Source of the DNA: Ostreococcus lucimarinus CCE9901 | Lineage: Eukaryota > Chlorophyta > Mamiellophyceae > Mamiellales > Bathycoccaceae | Length of the DNA stretch: 64,000 bases | Reading direction: 5' to 3' | NCBI RefSeq assembly: GCF_000092065.1 | Contig: NC_009374.1 | Location: 248,001 to 312,000 of the forward strand | Shown here: positions 18,926 through 28,475 of the stretch, piece by piece | Position numbering within the stretch: the stretch's first letter is position 1 | Layout of the letters: each line of letters begins with the position of its first letter | The notes under the pieces: generated by a model | Databases searched by the model: none | Seen by the model: the letters and a program-made list of their open reading frames with translations, nothing else | What the model was told of the DNA's origin: nothing | Program-made: the position numbers and the translations under genes

Positions 18926-20064
18926 TGCGACGCGTCGCGATCGACGCGCGGGCGGGACGGGGACCGCGGTGCGCGGTGGAGCCGCGAGGCGGACGCCGAC
19001 GGATGAGGACCGGGACGAAGACGACGCGCGCGGCGCGAGACGTCGCCGTCGTGGGACCGCGCGACGACGCGGCGCGGACGCTGAACAGGACGTATCTCTC
19101 GTCCAAGGCGGCGCGCGCGGGAGCGGGCGAGGAAGAGGCGTGGACGCGTTGCGTCGTCGACCGCGTGGAGGCGCGGTCGAGAAGTCTCGTGCTGCGAGTG
19201 ATCGACGGGTCCGATAGAGTGTTCCCGATTTTCGCGGAGACGGAGAGCGATGAACGGGCGCTGGTGCGAATCGTGCACGTGCTTCGTCGTAAGCGCAAGG
19301 GATCTGGGGGGCTCGCGAGCCGGGATTGGACGCTCGCTCCTCAAATTTTGACGTGCTCGATTTCAGTCGACGCCGACGGATTGCGAGCGAAGCTCTCGAA
19401 AAAGCTCCCCGTCTTGGCGAGCGCGCTGATGACGGACAGCGACGTTGACACGTACGACGAATCGAACGTTCCGGTGTTTCAGGCGTTGCGAGAGGCGATC
19501 GATCCGCGCCAGTCACCGGCGTTGTACTTGAGCTCGAGTGCGGTGGATCGCTTGTGCTTTGACGGTTCCTGGCGATTGACGTACACGCCCGGAATGGCGT
19601 GCTTGCGACGCGCTGCGTTCACGTTCGGTGGTGCGCTTCTCGCGTCACATGTCTATCGCGCAGAAAGAGAGATCGTGCTGAAACGTAAGGCGCGTAAGGA
19701 TGAAGAGGTTTGGATTTTGACTCACACCTTGATCTCTCGAGAAACCCGAGTACTCGACCACGTATTAACCCTCAGAGTCATGCTCGCGTGCTCTGTTCGC
19801 GAGGAACGCGCGCTGCGAATGAACAAACGTGATACTGTCGATGACTTTGTGAATCGGCTGCGGAGTCAAAACGCGGGTTCGCAAGCGATCGCTCGGATGA
19901 TAGATGGCGCCCTTCCCGGATCGATTCGAGATCGCTCGCCTGGATTCTGGATGTTGGCGTACGAAAACTTTGTTCTGGACGAAGATTACGAACGAGCCGC
20001 TACCGCGCGTGATGTGTTAAACGAGCTCAACGTTTTTGTGGACGAAGAAGGTGCGTTTGATTGA
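18925..20064 (+). CDS. Hypothetical protein with C-terminal UVR-like motif
   Basis: A 379-aa protein. The ATG at 18925 gives an Arg-rich leader that could be an organelle presequence; a second in-frame ATG at 19003 is possible. Folded sequence starts near residue 70 (TRCVVDRVEARSRSLVLRVI). A middle segment has strands and aromatic residues (DGSWRLTYTPGMACLRRAA). The last ~30 residues (VLDEDYERAATARDVLNEL) fit the UVR motif, a helical pair of the UvrB/UvrC, ClpC and EXECUTER type found in several chloroplast proteins. The rest matches nothing I recognise; a bifunctional-nuclease (DUF151) reading was considered but its core motifs are absent. The stop is 22 bp from the convergent ankyrin gene. 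Confidence 0.65.
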   Translation: MRRVAIDARAGRGPRCAVEPRGGRRRMRTGTKTTRAARDVAVVGPRDDAARTLNRTYLSSKAARAGAGEEEAWTRCVVDRVEARSRSLVLRVIDGSDRVFPIFAETESDERALVRIVHVLRRKRKGSGGLASRDWTLAPQILTCSISVDADGLRAKLSKKLPVLASALMTDSDVDTYDESNVPVFQALREAIDPRQSPALYLSSSAVDRLCFDGSWRLTYTPGMACLRRAAFTFGGALLASHVYRAEREIVLKRKARKDEEVWILTHTLISRETRVLDHVLTLRVMLACSVREERALRMNKRDTVDDFVNRLRSQNAGSQAIARMIDGALPGSIRDRSPGFWMLAYENFVLDEDYERAATARDVLNELNVFVDEEGAFD

Positions 20065-20086
20065 AAGCGCGAGACCGAGTCGGTGC

Positions 20087-20743
20087 CTACGGGTGCTCGG
20101 GCTCGTTTTGGTAACTGCCACGATCGCGCGAGAAGTTTGATGCGGAGATATCGAACGATTCTCGCGGCGAGCGAGTGCCATGACACGGTGGTTCACTTCC
20201 GATTTCATTTGCACCGTAGAACTTCAAGACATCTTCCGGATAAATGCCCTTCTCGTCGACGAGCCCGTATTTGCCCATCGCTCGAGCGTACGAGAGCGGC
20301 GTCGCGTCCTTCGCCGTTCGCACGTTCAAATCTGCGCCGTAGTCGTACAGTAACTTGACGAGCTCCGGACCACCGTCGATCGCCCAAAATATAGTCGCGT
20401 CGCCGTTCGAGTTGATGAAATTCGGATCGGCACCCGACCGCAGCAGCGCCTTGGCGGCCTCCAACCGTCCTCGATGACACGCGCTCATCAGAGGCGTGTA
20501 CCCTTCGTCGCAACCATACGCCGAACCGAAGACAAAGTTGACGTCCGCGCCCTCTTCAATTTTGTTATAAATCAGTTTCAAGTCGTTCTTTTGAATCGCC
20601 ATCAAGAGTTCCTCGGTCTCGCGAGACGCCTTGACGACGTCTGGGCCCGAAGCGTTGGGGCGGTAATCGGGATGATGCGAGCCCTTACCCCCGTTCCACT
20701 GCGCCTCGTACGCCGCCGAGATCGCGTCTTGGCGTTTTTTCAT
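20087..20743 (-). CDS. Ankyrin-repeat protein, 218 aa
   Basis: A small soluble protein made mainly of ankyrin repeats at about residues 45-175: LLMAIQKNDLKLIYNKIEEG ADVN, then GYTPLMSACHRGRLEAAKAL LRSGADPN, then GDATIFWAIDGGPELVKLL, and a final degenerate unit ATPLSYARAMGK. The N terminus (MKKRQDAISAAYEAQWNGGK) is charged and the tail is hydrophilic with no further domain. Ankyrin repeats mediate protein binding; the partner cannot be inferred. Start at the ATG at 20743. It is convergent with the UVR-motif gene. Confidence 0.85.
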   Translation of the reverse strand: MKKRQDAISAAYEAQWNGGKGSHHPDYRPNASGPDVVKASRETEELLMAIQKNDLKLIYNKIEEGADVNFVFGSAYGCDEGYTPLMSACHRGRLEAAKALLRSGADPNFINSNGDATIFWAIDGGPELVKLLYDYGADLNVRTAKDATPLSYARAMGKYGLVDEKGIYPEDVLKFYGANEIGSEPPCHGTRSPRESFDISASNFSRDRGSYQNEPEHP

Positions 20744-21080
20744 GATCGCCTCCTGCGCGTCGCCGACGCGGCGTCAGTCGAGTCACACGAGACGCGCGCG
20801 TGGAAAAGTACGAGAAAAACGCTCGACCCGCGCACGCGATCGACACCACCGCGCGCGTGCGATGTCGGCGCGCGCGCGCAGCGTCGCACGAGCGCACGAG
20901 CGCGTTGCCAAACGTACCATTTGCGCCATGGTGTCGGAAGGCTCTCGCGCGCGATTGTCGCGGCGTCGTTTGCGTCGTGCGTGATAATGACGACCGCGTT
21001 CGTTTGGAGCGTTTTTCCTTTGCTGGAAGGTGAAAATTCGTCTTTCATAACAACCATCGAAAGATGTGAGCACTATACGC
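20744..21080. other. Intergenic region, ~337 bp
   Basis: Upstream region of the ankyrin gene and 3' flank of the coiled-coil gene on the same strand. It is CG-rich near the ankyrin ATG and more AT-rich toward 21060. No conserved RNA, ORF with recognisable homology or repeat is seen. Confidence 0.4.
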
Positions 21081-23879
21081 TCATGCGTCAGCGACGACGA
21101 CGGACGAACCCGCGCTCGTTGGGCTACTAGACACGCTAGACACGCTCGCGACGCTCGAGCACGTCGTGGACGATGCGAAGGTGAAGAAGGAGGTGAGCGA
21201 ACTCGTCGGGCTGAGCGCGATGGATGAAGCGTCTGAATCAGGAACAGTTTTGAGGGCTTGCGACGTCACAGATCCGCGCACGATCTCGTTCGCTTTGTGA
21301 ATTGACTCCTTCAATCGTTGCGCGCGAACGCGCTGTTCCGCGACCGTGACTGGATCCTCCGAGGTAAGCCCGATCGCGGCGCGGTACGCCGCGACGGCAC
21401 TCTCGGCGGCGGTTCTGGACCTTCGCAGCTTGGATTTCTGAGACTTGTACTTCCGCATCGCGGAATCATGTGTGTGTTGCGCGGCATCAACATCATTCGA
21501 TAGAGCATTGTGCTCATCTACTGCATTCGCGAGCGTCGTCTTGAGTTTTGTGAGAGCGTTTGATAATTCTGCCGCGCGTTCGCGCATACGCACCAACGCA
21601 TCGTTCTCGGTTTGTAGTTTCTCCAACGCTGCCTCGGTTTTCATCCATTCCTCACGCGAAGCGCCTTTAACATCTTTCGTGGGATGCACGAGCTTCGCGC
21701 GAAGACTCGAATTCGAAAGTTCGGCGTCTTCGAGGATTTGACGCATCGATTCAACTTCACACTCGGCGGAATGGATAAGCCCACTCAACTCCTTGCGCTC
21801 GACTACGAGCTCATCGCGCTGCCGTTCTATGATGGCATAGATGTCTTTTTGTTCGTCGATTGCCACGCCTTCCCCGTACGGCGACTTCGCTCGAACGACA
21901 TCGTAACGGCTTCGTAAGTGGTCGAGACGCTGCTCGCGATGGTTCAAATCCATTATCGCCGCGTGTGCGTCTTGCTGCAGGGTCGTGAGATGCGCCAACA
22001 GCGACCTGTGTTCGTCGCTCAGTGATTCATACTGAGTCTCAAGCTCACCGATTATCTGCTTCTTGCGATCGGTGAGCTCTTGAGCCTGCCCTGAGCTTAA
22101 GAAGAGTACGCGATGACGACGAGCGAGCTGCAAACGTAACTCGTCGAGCTCGACTTGTAAATATTCCATGCCATCGAGTACGCTTCGCTCGTGTCTCTCG
22201 CTTCCCTCCGCTTCGACCTCTAGAGTGCTTCTCGCGTGCGCGGCGTTCAACGTCTGCTCGCATCGCGCGTCCATCTCTAACCTGGTGCGCTCGACCTTGT
22301 ACTCGTTCTCCTTGGTTTCAGCGACGAGAGCGACGTGTTCGCGCTCACGTTCTTCCAGCTCGAGCCTCAACGATTCAATCAGAGCTTCCAGCTTTTCGCT
22401 TTCTTCATTCGATCGTACGCCTTCCAATCGCGACGTCTTGCGTTCGAGATGCTGCAGCTGCAACGACGTGGTGTAAATCAACTCGCGCTGCTTGAGAATC
22501 TTCGCCTGCAAAGCGTGCTCCTTTTCGCGCAAGTTTTTGCTCTGCATCATCGCCCCATTTAGCTCCACTTCTAGTCGACACTGGGAATTCTTTTGATCGT
22601 GCAGTGTTTTTGAGACGTCGAGTAAATCATCTTTATCGCGCTCGAGCGCGGTTTGCACGTCCCGCAGCGTCGATTCTTCTTGGTCGTGGGCTTCTTGTAA
22701 TTCTCGCAAGCAGCGCTCTGACGTCATCAAAGCCGCGCATTCGTCGTCCAACGTCTTTTGTGCCTTGTTGACCTGGCGTGACTTTTCATCTCGAGCGTAA
22801 CAGTGCGCCTTGAGCGTCTCTTCGGCTTCGCACCGGCGTGCTTTCGCGCATTCGGCTCCGCGAGCCGCCGCGCGCCGCATGTGCGTCGCGGTCTCGAGAG
22901 CCTGCGTCGAGCTCGTGAGATCGGATTTGAGCGCTTGACATTTTTCGGTTTTACGGCGTAAAAGTTGCTCCTTCACCGTGACTTTCGACTGTGATGCTTT
23001 ATTCAAAAGCTCTATGCGTTTCGCCGTTTCCTTGAGCTCGCGCAAGTTGGCTTGTTTGTCCTCGAGCGCCGTTGACGTCTGATCCTTCACGCGCATCGTC
23101 CGCTTGATCAATCCTTGCCGATCGCTCAGCGTGACGTTTGCCTTTGCAAGCTCTTCGTTCAACTCAATCTGTCTCGCGTGGGCGTCTTTTAACGACTTTT
23201 GAACGCGTTGCAATTCTCCCGCTAGCGCAGCGCGCGTCGACGCCGCGTCCTCGGCGTCTGATTGACTTTTATGCACTTCGTGCGAAACCTTGCTCAAAGC
23301 CGCCTCGAGCGTCTTCAAAACGCGGTCGTCTTCCGCTTCGTACTCGCGAAGCGCGTCCAAGTCACGTTCTTCGTCAGCGAGGCGGTCGTGAACGATGTCG
23401 CGAACGACGTCGGCGTTCTCCGTTCGCAGTCGCAATCGACTCAGCGCTCGCTCGTACGCCTCAGCGCGCCTTGAGTACTCATCGAATCGCTCGTTCTGCG
23501 TCGTAGTAAGCTTTTCGTACCGCGCGCGAGCGCTCACCGCGCGCTCACGATTGGCTCGATCCAGGAGCGCTAAATGTTTTTCGCTCTCCAACGCCTCGCG
23601 CGCGCCTCGCGCGCGCTCGCGCACGCCATCCATCTCCTTCATCACCTCGCGCGCGTGTTCGCGCATGACATCCGTCCGCTTGACGTGCTCGCGGCACTCC
23701 CGCTTCGTCTCTTCGACGCATCGCGCGCGTTCCTACGATGAAAGAATAAATACCGAAACCAGCGCGCGCGAACGACCTCGGCGCACCTCGATCTCCCTCG
23801 CCAACGCCCTATTCGCGTCATCCGCGAACGCCGGAAGCGGCATCGACGCCTCGTCTTCGCGCGATTCCGACGCCTCCAT
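21081..23879 (-). CDS. Coiled-coil protein, two exons (914 aa)
   Basis: Spliced model: exon 1 at 23787-23879 (31 codons, MEASESREDEAS...ALAREIE) and exon 2 at 21081-23732, joined by a 54-bp GT-AG intron in phase 0. Without the intron the frame upstream of residue MREHAREV would have no initiator. With it, the heptad pattern continues smoothly (LAREIE/ERARCVEETKREC). Almost the whole protein (residues ~20-830) is coiled coil rich in Glu, Arg, Leu and Ala. A Ser/Thr-rich C-terminal tail follows (SSPTSAGSSVVVADA). No SMC head, kinesin motor or centriolar signature is visible. It is probably a cytoskeletal, scaffolding or chromosome-associated rod; no function is assigned. Confidence 0.78.
23733..23786 (-). 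other. 54-bp spliceosomal intron (inferred)
   Basis: On the minus strand it begins GTGCGCCGAGG and ends TTTCATCGTAG. It is richer in AT and pyrimidine at its 3' end than the flanking exons. It keeps reading phase 0 and joins an ATG-containing exon to an otherwise start-less frame. Confidence 0.75.
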
Positions 23880-24052
23880 CTCGCGCGCTCGCCCGCGCGC
23901 CGCGCGCGCCGTTCTAAAAATATCTCGCTCGTCGCTCGTCGCTCGTCGCCCTCGCCTCCCGGCTAACATCGTCGTCTCCCGTCTCGCGACGACCCATCTC
24001 GCCCGCCGTCGCCGCGTCCCTCTCGCCCTTCGCGCGTCGGCCCGCGCGCCTC

Positions 24053-24433
24053 TCACGCGTCCATCGCCGCGCGCGCTCGCGCCTCTTCGCGCGCGACGTC
24101 CACCAGCGCCCTTCGCGTCCGTCGCTCCAACTTTTCCAGCCTCGCCTCGACGTCTCGCTTGAGATCCCAGTTCGCCCGTCTCGGCGCCACCATCCCCGGA
24201 TCGACGTCCCCGACGTTCGGTTCGAGTCCCAGCGTCACCGCGCCCTCGTCGCCGTCCCTCGCCGCCGCGACGTCGAGCGCCGGCGCCGTCGTCGCGGGAA
24301 GTTTCGCCGCCGCGAGCGCGCCGTCCCTCGGGACGTAATTCCGAAACGCGATCTCCCGCGTCGCGCGTCCCTCGCGCGAAGTCGCGTCGGCGGCGCGACC
24401 GCCGGCGTCGTCCGCGCCGGCGCTCGCGCGCAT
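24053..24433 (-). CDS. CWF18: Cwf18/CCDC12-family pre-mRNA splicing factor
   Basis: A 126-aa spliceosome-associated protein. The family signature is clear: EIAFRNYVPRDGAL at 27-40 (human CCDC12 has LRNYVPEDEDL), then VDPGMVAPRRANWDLKRDVE at 77-96 and the helix ARLEKLERRTRRALVDVARE at 97-116. Cwf18/CCDC12 proteins belong to the Prp19/NTC-related set that enters the activated spliceosome. The longer open frame extends upstream, but homology begins after the ATG at 24433. The usual charged N-terminal helix of the family is short here, so a small upstream exon cannot be excluded. The divergent ankyrin gene starts 72 bp away, and the coiled-coil gene follows on the same strand. Confidence 0.85.
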   Translation of the reverse strand: MRASAGADDAGGRAADATSREGRATREIAFRNYVPRDGALAAAKLPATTAPALDVAAARDGDEGAVTLGLEPNVGDVDPGMVAPRRANWDLKRDVEARLEKLERRTRRALVDVAREEARARAAMDA

Positions 24434-24505
24434 CGCCGGCGCTCGCGCGCGTCGCGCGTCGGCGGTCTCGGTCGTCGCGACGATTCGATTCGACGCCGCG
24501 TCGCG

Positions 24506-26329
24506 ATGTCCGACACACCGCGACGCGCGACGCGCGGATCGGCACGAATCGTGATGAATCGAATCGAATTCGACGCGGCCGCGGGGACGGATGGGACGAC
24601 GCGCGACGACGCCGTCGCGCGAATACGCGCCGAGTACGCGACGTACGCGCGAAAGTCTCGCGCGGTGCACGAGGCGAAGCTCGCGATGGCGCGCGCGGCG
24701 GTGAAACGGGCGGAGAGAGCGAACGAGGGGACGGACGCGGCGCGACGCGCGGCGGAGGCGCTCGAGCGAGCGCGCGACGAGGCGACGCGAGAGCTCGAGC
24801 GGGACATGGCGCGGGACATCGCGGAGGCGGAGGCGGAGATGGAGGCGTCGGCGAAGACGGAAGCGGCGACGCGGACGGCGATCGAACGACATCTGGAGAC
24901 GGAACGGGCGAAGGCGGCGGAGGCGGAGGCGACGACGCGGGAGAGGCTGCGGCCGGGGGCGGACGAGGAGGAGAGCGCGACGTACGAGGAGGCGGATGAT
25001 TATCGAACGACGTCGCCGGAGGGGAAGGGACTGCGGGAAGTGACGGGTGAGGACGAGGGCGAGGCGAGGGCGAGCGCGTTTAGTCGCGTGAGAGGGTCGC
25101 TGACGAAGAAGGCGTCGGTTTCGCGGGCGAGCGAAGACGTCGCGGAGGTCGCGGCGAAGACGGATTCGGGGCGCGTGAGCATGGCGGCGCTGGCGCCGAA
25201 ACCCGCGCTCATGAGCGAGTTGGCGCCGGAGCCGGTAGAATCGACCGCGCCCGAGGCGGGAGCGACGGATCGGGCGTTTGATCCGCACGACGCTCTCTTG
25301 CGGCGGTTGAAATCGTCGAGTTTGAAGAGCGATTCGGGGGAAAGCCGAGCGCGCGCCGCGCCGGCTGAGCCCGCAGGGCGATCGGCGCGAGAAACACTAA
25401 GTGTCGCGCCGCGAGCGCAAAAGATATCCGATCCCTTCGCACCTCCCAGGGGATTAGGAGCGGCGATAAACGCCATCGTGGAAAATAAAGGTTCGGCGAC
25501 CGCCGCGCAATCGATTGAGAGCGCGTTCGGCATACCGACCGCGCCCGAAGTGCGAGCGAGCGTGGCGCCGAAATCGATATTGGAACCTTCCCGCGCGCGC
25601 GATGATGTTTTCGCGCCCGAAACGAAGAGGGTACCACCGGAGCTGCCCGCGGCGCCGGTGCGCGTCGAGCCGAATCCGTACGTCATGTCCAAGCAAGATT
25701 TGCGACCGGCGCCCAGGAGACGAGTAGGCTTTCCTTCGGCGTACAGAAACGCACATTCTGCCCAAGCGCCGATAGAAACCCACGCGCAAGAGGCTCCGCG
25801 AGATCAATACTCGCCCGACGCGAACGTCGGCGCGACGACGGAGGACGCGGCGAGACGCCGCGGGCGCGACTTGGCGTTGACGCCGTCGAATCAACTCAGC
25901 CCGCCGATCACGGCGAATTCCAGCGAGTCATCGGCGCAGAGACCAGAGTTGAAGCCAAAGATTCCCAGAATGCTCGTGCCAAGCTCGCCGTTCAAAATTT
26001 CAGAGGTTCGAAATCTCTTCTCGTTCGCCAGACACGGTCGATACGGCGAGCTGAAAAAGTTGATCATGAAGGGCGTCCCCCTCGACGCTCGGGACGAAAT
26101 GGGCAACTCAGCGCTCATCATCGCTTGTCAAAACGGTCAAGGTCGATGCGTGAAGCTTCTCATTCGAAGCGGCGCCGATCCAAACGTTCAAAACAAGCAC
26201 GGGAACACCTCGTTGCATTTCTCGCTCCACTTTCGCTTCGACGCCATTTCGGATTTTCTCCAGCGTCACGGCGGTTTGACCAACATCCAGAATCACGACG
26301 GGCAAACGTGCTACGAATTCGTCGGATGA
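24506..26329 (+). CDS. Large ankyrin-repeat protein with long charged N-terminal region
   Basis: A 607-aa protein. Residues ~25-170 are a highly charged Arg/Glu/Ala helix, probably coiled coil (KRAERANEGTDAARRAAEAL). Residues ~170-480 are disordered and Pro/Ser/Ala-rich. The C-terminal ~110 residues contain ankyrin repeats: FSFARHGRYGELKKLIMKG VPLDARD, then GNSALIIACQNGQGRCVKLL IRSGADPNVQN, then GNTSLHFSLHFRFDAISDFL. The domain sits at the extreme C terminus. Either the ATG at 24506 or MNRIEFD at 24554 could start translation. It resembles other protist ankyrin proteins with helical leaders; the partner is unknown. It is the second ankyrin gene within 6 kb, but not a close duplicate of the first. 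Confidence 0.8.
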   Translation: MSDTPRRATRGSARIVMNRIEFDAAAGTDGTTRDDAVARIRAEYATYARKSRAVHEAKLAMARAAVKRAERANEGTDAARRAAEALERARDEATRELERDMARDIAEAEAEMEASAKTEAATRTAIERHLETERAKAAEAEATTRERLRPGADEEESATYEEADDYRTTSPEGKGLREVTGEDEGEARASAFSRVRGSLTKKASVSRASEDVAEVAAKTDSGRVSMAALAPKPALMSELAPEPVESTAPEAGATDRAFDPHDALLRRLKSSSLKSDSGESRARAAPAEPAGRSARETLSVAPRAQKISDPFAPPRGLGAAINAIVENKGSATAAQSIESAFGIPTAPEVRASVAPKSILEPSRARDDVFAPETKRVPPELPAAPVRVEPNPYVMSKQDLRPAPRRRVGFPSAYRNAHSAQAPIETHAQEAPRDQYSPDANVGATTEDAARRRGRDLALTPSNQLSPPITANSSESSAQRPELKPKIPRMLVPSSPFKISEVRNLFSFARHGRYGELKKLIMKGVPLDARDEMGNSALIIACQNGQGRCVKLLIRSGADPNVQNKHGNTSLHFSLHFRFDAISDFLQRHGGLTNIQNHDGQTCYEFVG

Positions 26330-26534
26330 CGCCTCACCGCGTCGGCATCGCCTCGCATTGTCATATTCATCATTCCTTCCCGAACCGCTCTCGCGCGCGC
26401 TCGCCGCGCGCGGAGGTTTCGCCCGCACGCGTCAGACTCGCGCGCCCGCGCGCCCGATCCCCGCGCGCGCCGTCCGCGCGCCGATCGGAAGACATCGAAC
26501 GCTCGCGCTCGTCGAGTCGAGCGCGCGCGACGAT

Positions 26535-28013
26535 ATGTCGACGCTTCGCGCCCGCCGAGCCGCCACGCCCGAGGTCGTTGACGACGCCGAAACGACGAAA
26601 TCTCGCGCGACGCGCGCGCGAGGGCCGTTCAGACTGCCGAAGGCGGACGAAGACGACGATGGTAAGAAGTGCTCGGCGTGGTTTTGCGCGGTGTGCGACG
26701 TGGACGATGCGCCGGAGTGGATGGTGTGGAATCCGTACGTGCGGAGCGGTTATCGCGTCGGCGCGCGGTGGCTCGGGGCGACGCGATCGATATTCATGCT
26801 TCACAACGAGACGGTGAACATATGGAGTCATTTGTTGGGAGTTTTGATGTTCGCAGCGCTGATCGTGCAGACGTTTCGGACGGCGCACTCGGGCGTGGGG
26901 CTGGCGGCGCCGCCCGCGCATTGGGTTACGGGCGCGGACGTGGCGCGAGTCGAGAGGATTCAGTACGCCACGCGATGGAGACAAGAAATACGGCGGGACA
27001 GGGACGATTTACGCGCGATTGATGTCGCGCTACACGAGCGGCTGCAAAATGGGAGCACAGCGCGCGATATTTTGCGCGGAGTGAGGGACGACTTGCTCGA
27101 CGTGACGCACGAGCTCGCGGAACATCTGGAGAGTGGGGAGGAAGTTTTCAAGGTGGAAAAGCGGCGAAAAGTCCTGAAGCGTAGTTTGAAGGGTGCGCAA
27201 AAGGTGCTCGAGGCGATGGATCGCGCGGGTGGAAAGGATTATGAAGAAATTTCTGTCCAGACGGAAGCGTTGCGCAAGAAATTAAGCCAGTTGAAGAAAC
27301 ACATCAAGTTCGTGCCAGACGATCCCGAGCCCGCGCGGCCGGTCACGCGGTGGCCTATGTATATTTTTCTCACTGGTGCCGTCGTGTGCTTATTCTTCAG
27401 CACGATGTGTCACACGTACTGCTGCGTCGGCGAGATTGATGCCGAACGAATGTGGCGTTTCGACTATCTTGGCATCGCCGTATTAATCGTGGCGAGCTTT
27501 TACCCCATGTTACACTACTCATACTATTGTCTTCCCGGTTGGAGAGATATGTACTTGACTGGTATTACGGTATTCGGGTGTTTGACCGTCGTCCCTACGT
27601 TCATGCGAGCGTTTCAGAAGAAGGAGTACGCCCCGTTACGAGCGTCTCTCTTCGTCGCCCTAGGCTGCCTGGGTCTTTTCCCGATTTTTCAGCAAGTCTT
27701 CTTCGTTTGGCACATCGTCCCGACGCCTATGATGGAAGCATTTTATTTTGAAATGGCTATGGGGTTCGGCTACGTGTTTGGAGCATTCTTGTACGCCAAG
27801 ATGATCCCAGAGCGGTGGAGCCCAGGATCGTTTGACTTCTTCGGCTGCAGTCACAACATTTTTCATTTTTTGATCGTGCTCTCGACCTACTTTCACTACA
27901 GAGCGAGCATCATTTATCTTACGTGGCGTGACAACTACACATGTGACGCTGATCACGAGCTACTTCTGGAATGGTATCATCTAGGTCACCACTTCAGATA
28001 TCCCACGGATTGA
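26535..28013 (+). CDS. PAQR/HHP-family seven-transmembrane receptor
   Basis: A 492-aa heptahelical protein of the progestin/adipoQ receptor and hemolysin-III superfamily. The start is the first ATG at 26535; the longer frame begins only with a TTG. Hallmarks: SIFMLHNETVNIWSHLLGVL before TM1, FFSTMCHTYCC (the SxxxH motif) in TM2, and GCSHNIFHFLIVLSTYFHYR with the metal-binding HxxxH in the last segments. These His residues bind zinc in adiponectin receptors, which are ceramidases. The RWPMYIFLTGA start to TM2 is like plant HHP proteins. The loop between TM1 and TM2 is exceptionally long (~170 residues) and includes charged helical coil sequence. The N terminus is basic and probably cytosolic. 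Confidence 0.9.
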   Translation: MSTLRARRAATPEVVDDAETTKSRATRARGPFRLPKADEDDDGKKCSAWFCAVCDVDDAPEWMVWNPYVRSGYRVGARWLGATRSIFMLHNETVNIWSHLLGVLMFAALIVQTFRTAHSGVGLAAPPAHWVTGADVARVERIQYATRWRQEIRRDRDDLRAIDVALHERLQNGSTARDILRGVRDDLLDVTHELAEHLESGEEVFKVEKRRKVLKRSLKGAQKVLEAMDRAGGKDYEEISVQTEALRKKLSQLKKHIKFVPDDPEPARPVTRWPMYIFLTGAVVCLFFSTMCHTYCCVGEIDAERMWRFDYLGIAVLIVASFYPMLHYSYYCLPGWRDMYLTGITVFGCLTVVPTFMRAFQKKEYAPLRASLFVALGCLGLFPIFQQVFFVWHIVPTPMMEAFYFEMAMGFGYVFGAFLYAKMIPERWSPGSFDFFGCSHNIFHFLIVLSTYFHYRASIIYLTWRDNYTCDADHELLLEWYHLGHHFRYPTD

Positions 28014-28139
28014 TAATCGAGAAAGTCTTTAGCGAGGTTGACCGCGCCGCGTCGTTGACTTTCTTTGTAGCACTCTCTAGCACTTTCTCCTTTGAATAAT
28101 AGACAAGTTGGTATACAATGACCTCACTATGCCGCGACG

Positions 28140-28388
28140 ATGACGATACGGTCGGCCATCTCCGGCGCGTTTCTCTTCCTGGCTCGACTAGCGCTCGCGT
28201 GTTCGTACTGGTTCTCCGCGAAGAAGCCGAGAACGCTGCTCGAGTCTTTTCAAAGAGCGACTTTTGAAGTTTCTACGTACCGTGGAGATCCGGAATACAT
28301 GACGTATCGACACGAAGCTGAATATATGAGACGAGAAGCGGAACGTTTAAGTTATAAACTAGCTTGCGTGCGGCGACGATGCGAGTGA
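28140..28388 (+). CDS. Small hypothetical protein with N-terminal membrane segment
   Basis: An 82-aa frame from an ATG. Residues 3-26 are hydrophobic (ISGAFLFLARLALACSYWF) and could be a signal anchor or single span. The rest is a charged amphipathic helix with Tyr, Arg and Glu (EYMRREAERLSYKL). It fills the gap between PAQR and the convergent eEF2 gene and has sensible composition, but no family is recognised. It could be a genuine micro-protein or chance. Confidence 0.45.
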   Translation: MTIRSAISGAFLFLARLALACSYWFSAKKPRTLLESFQRATFEVSTYRGDPEYMTYRHEAEYMRREAERLSYKLACVRRRCE

Positions 28389-28475
28389 GGTGAAAAGGCG
28401 AAAAGCATTTTATTCGAAAGTTTTTTGTGTATTATAGAGATGTACGTTTCAAAAGCTGCTCCTGAGACCCTACAA

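Noticed and set aside
18925-20064. Bifunctional nuclease (DUF151) plus UVR protein like plant BBD1
   Set aside because: The UVR-like end fits, but the DUF151 core motif (RPLTHDL-like) is absent.
24554-26329. The two ankyrin genes as a recent tandem duplication
   Set aside because: They share only the generic ankyrin pattern; lengths, flanks and orientation differ.
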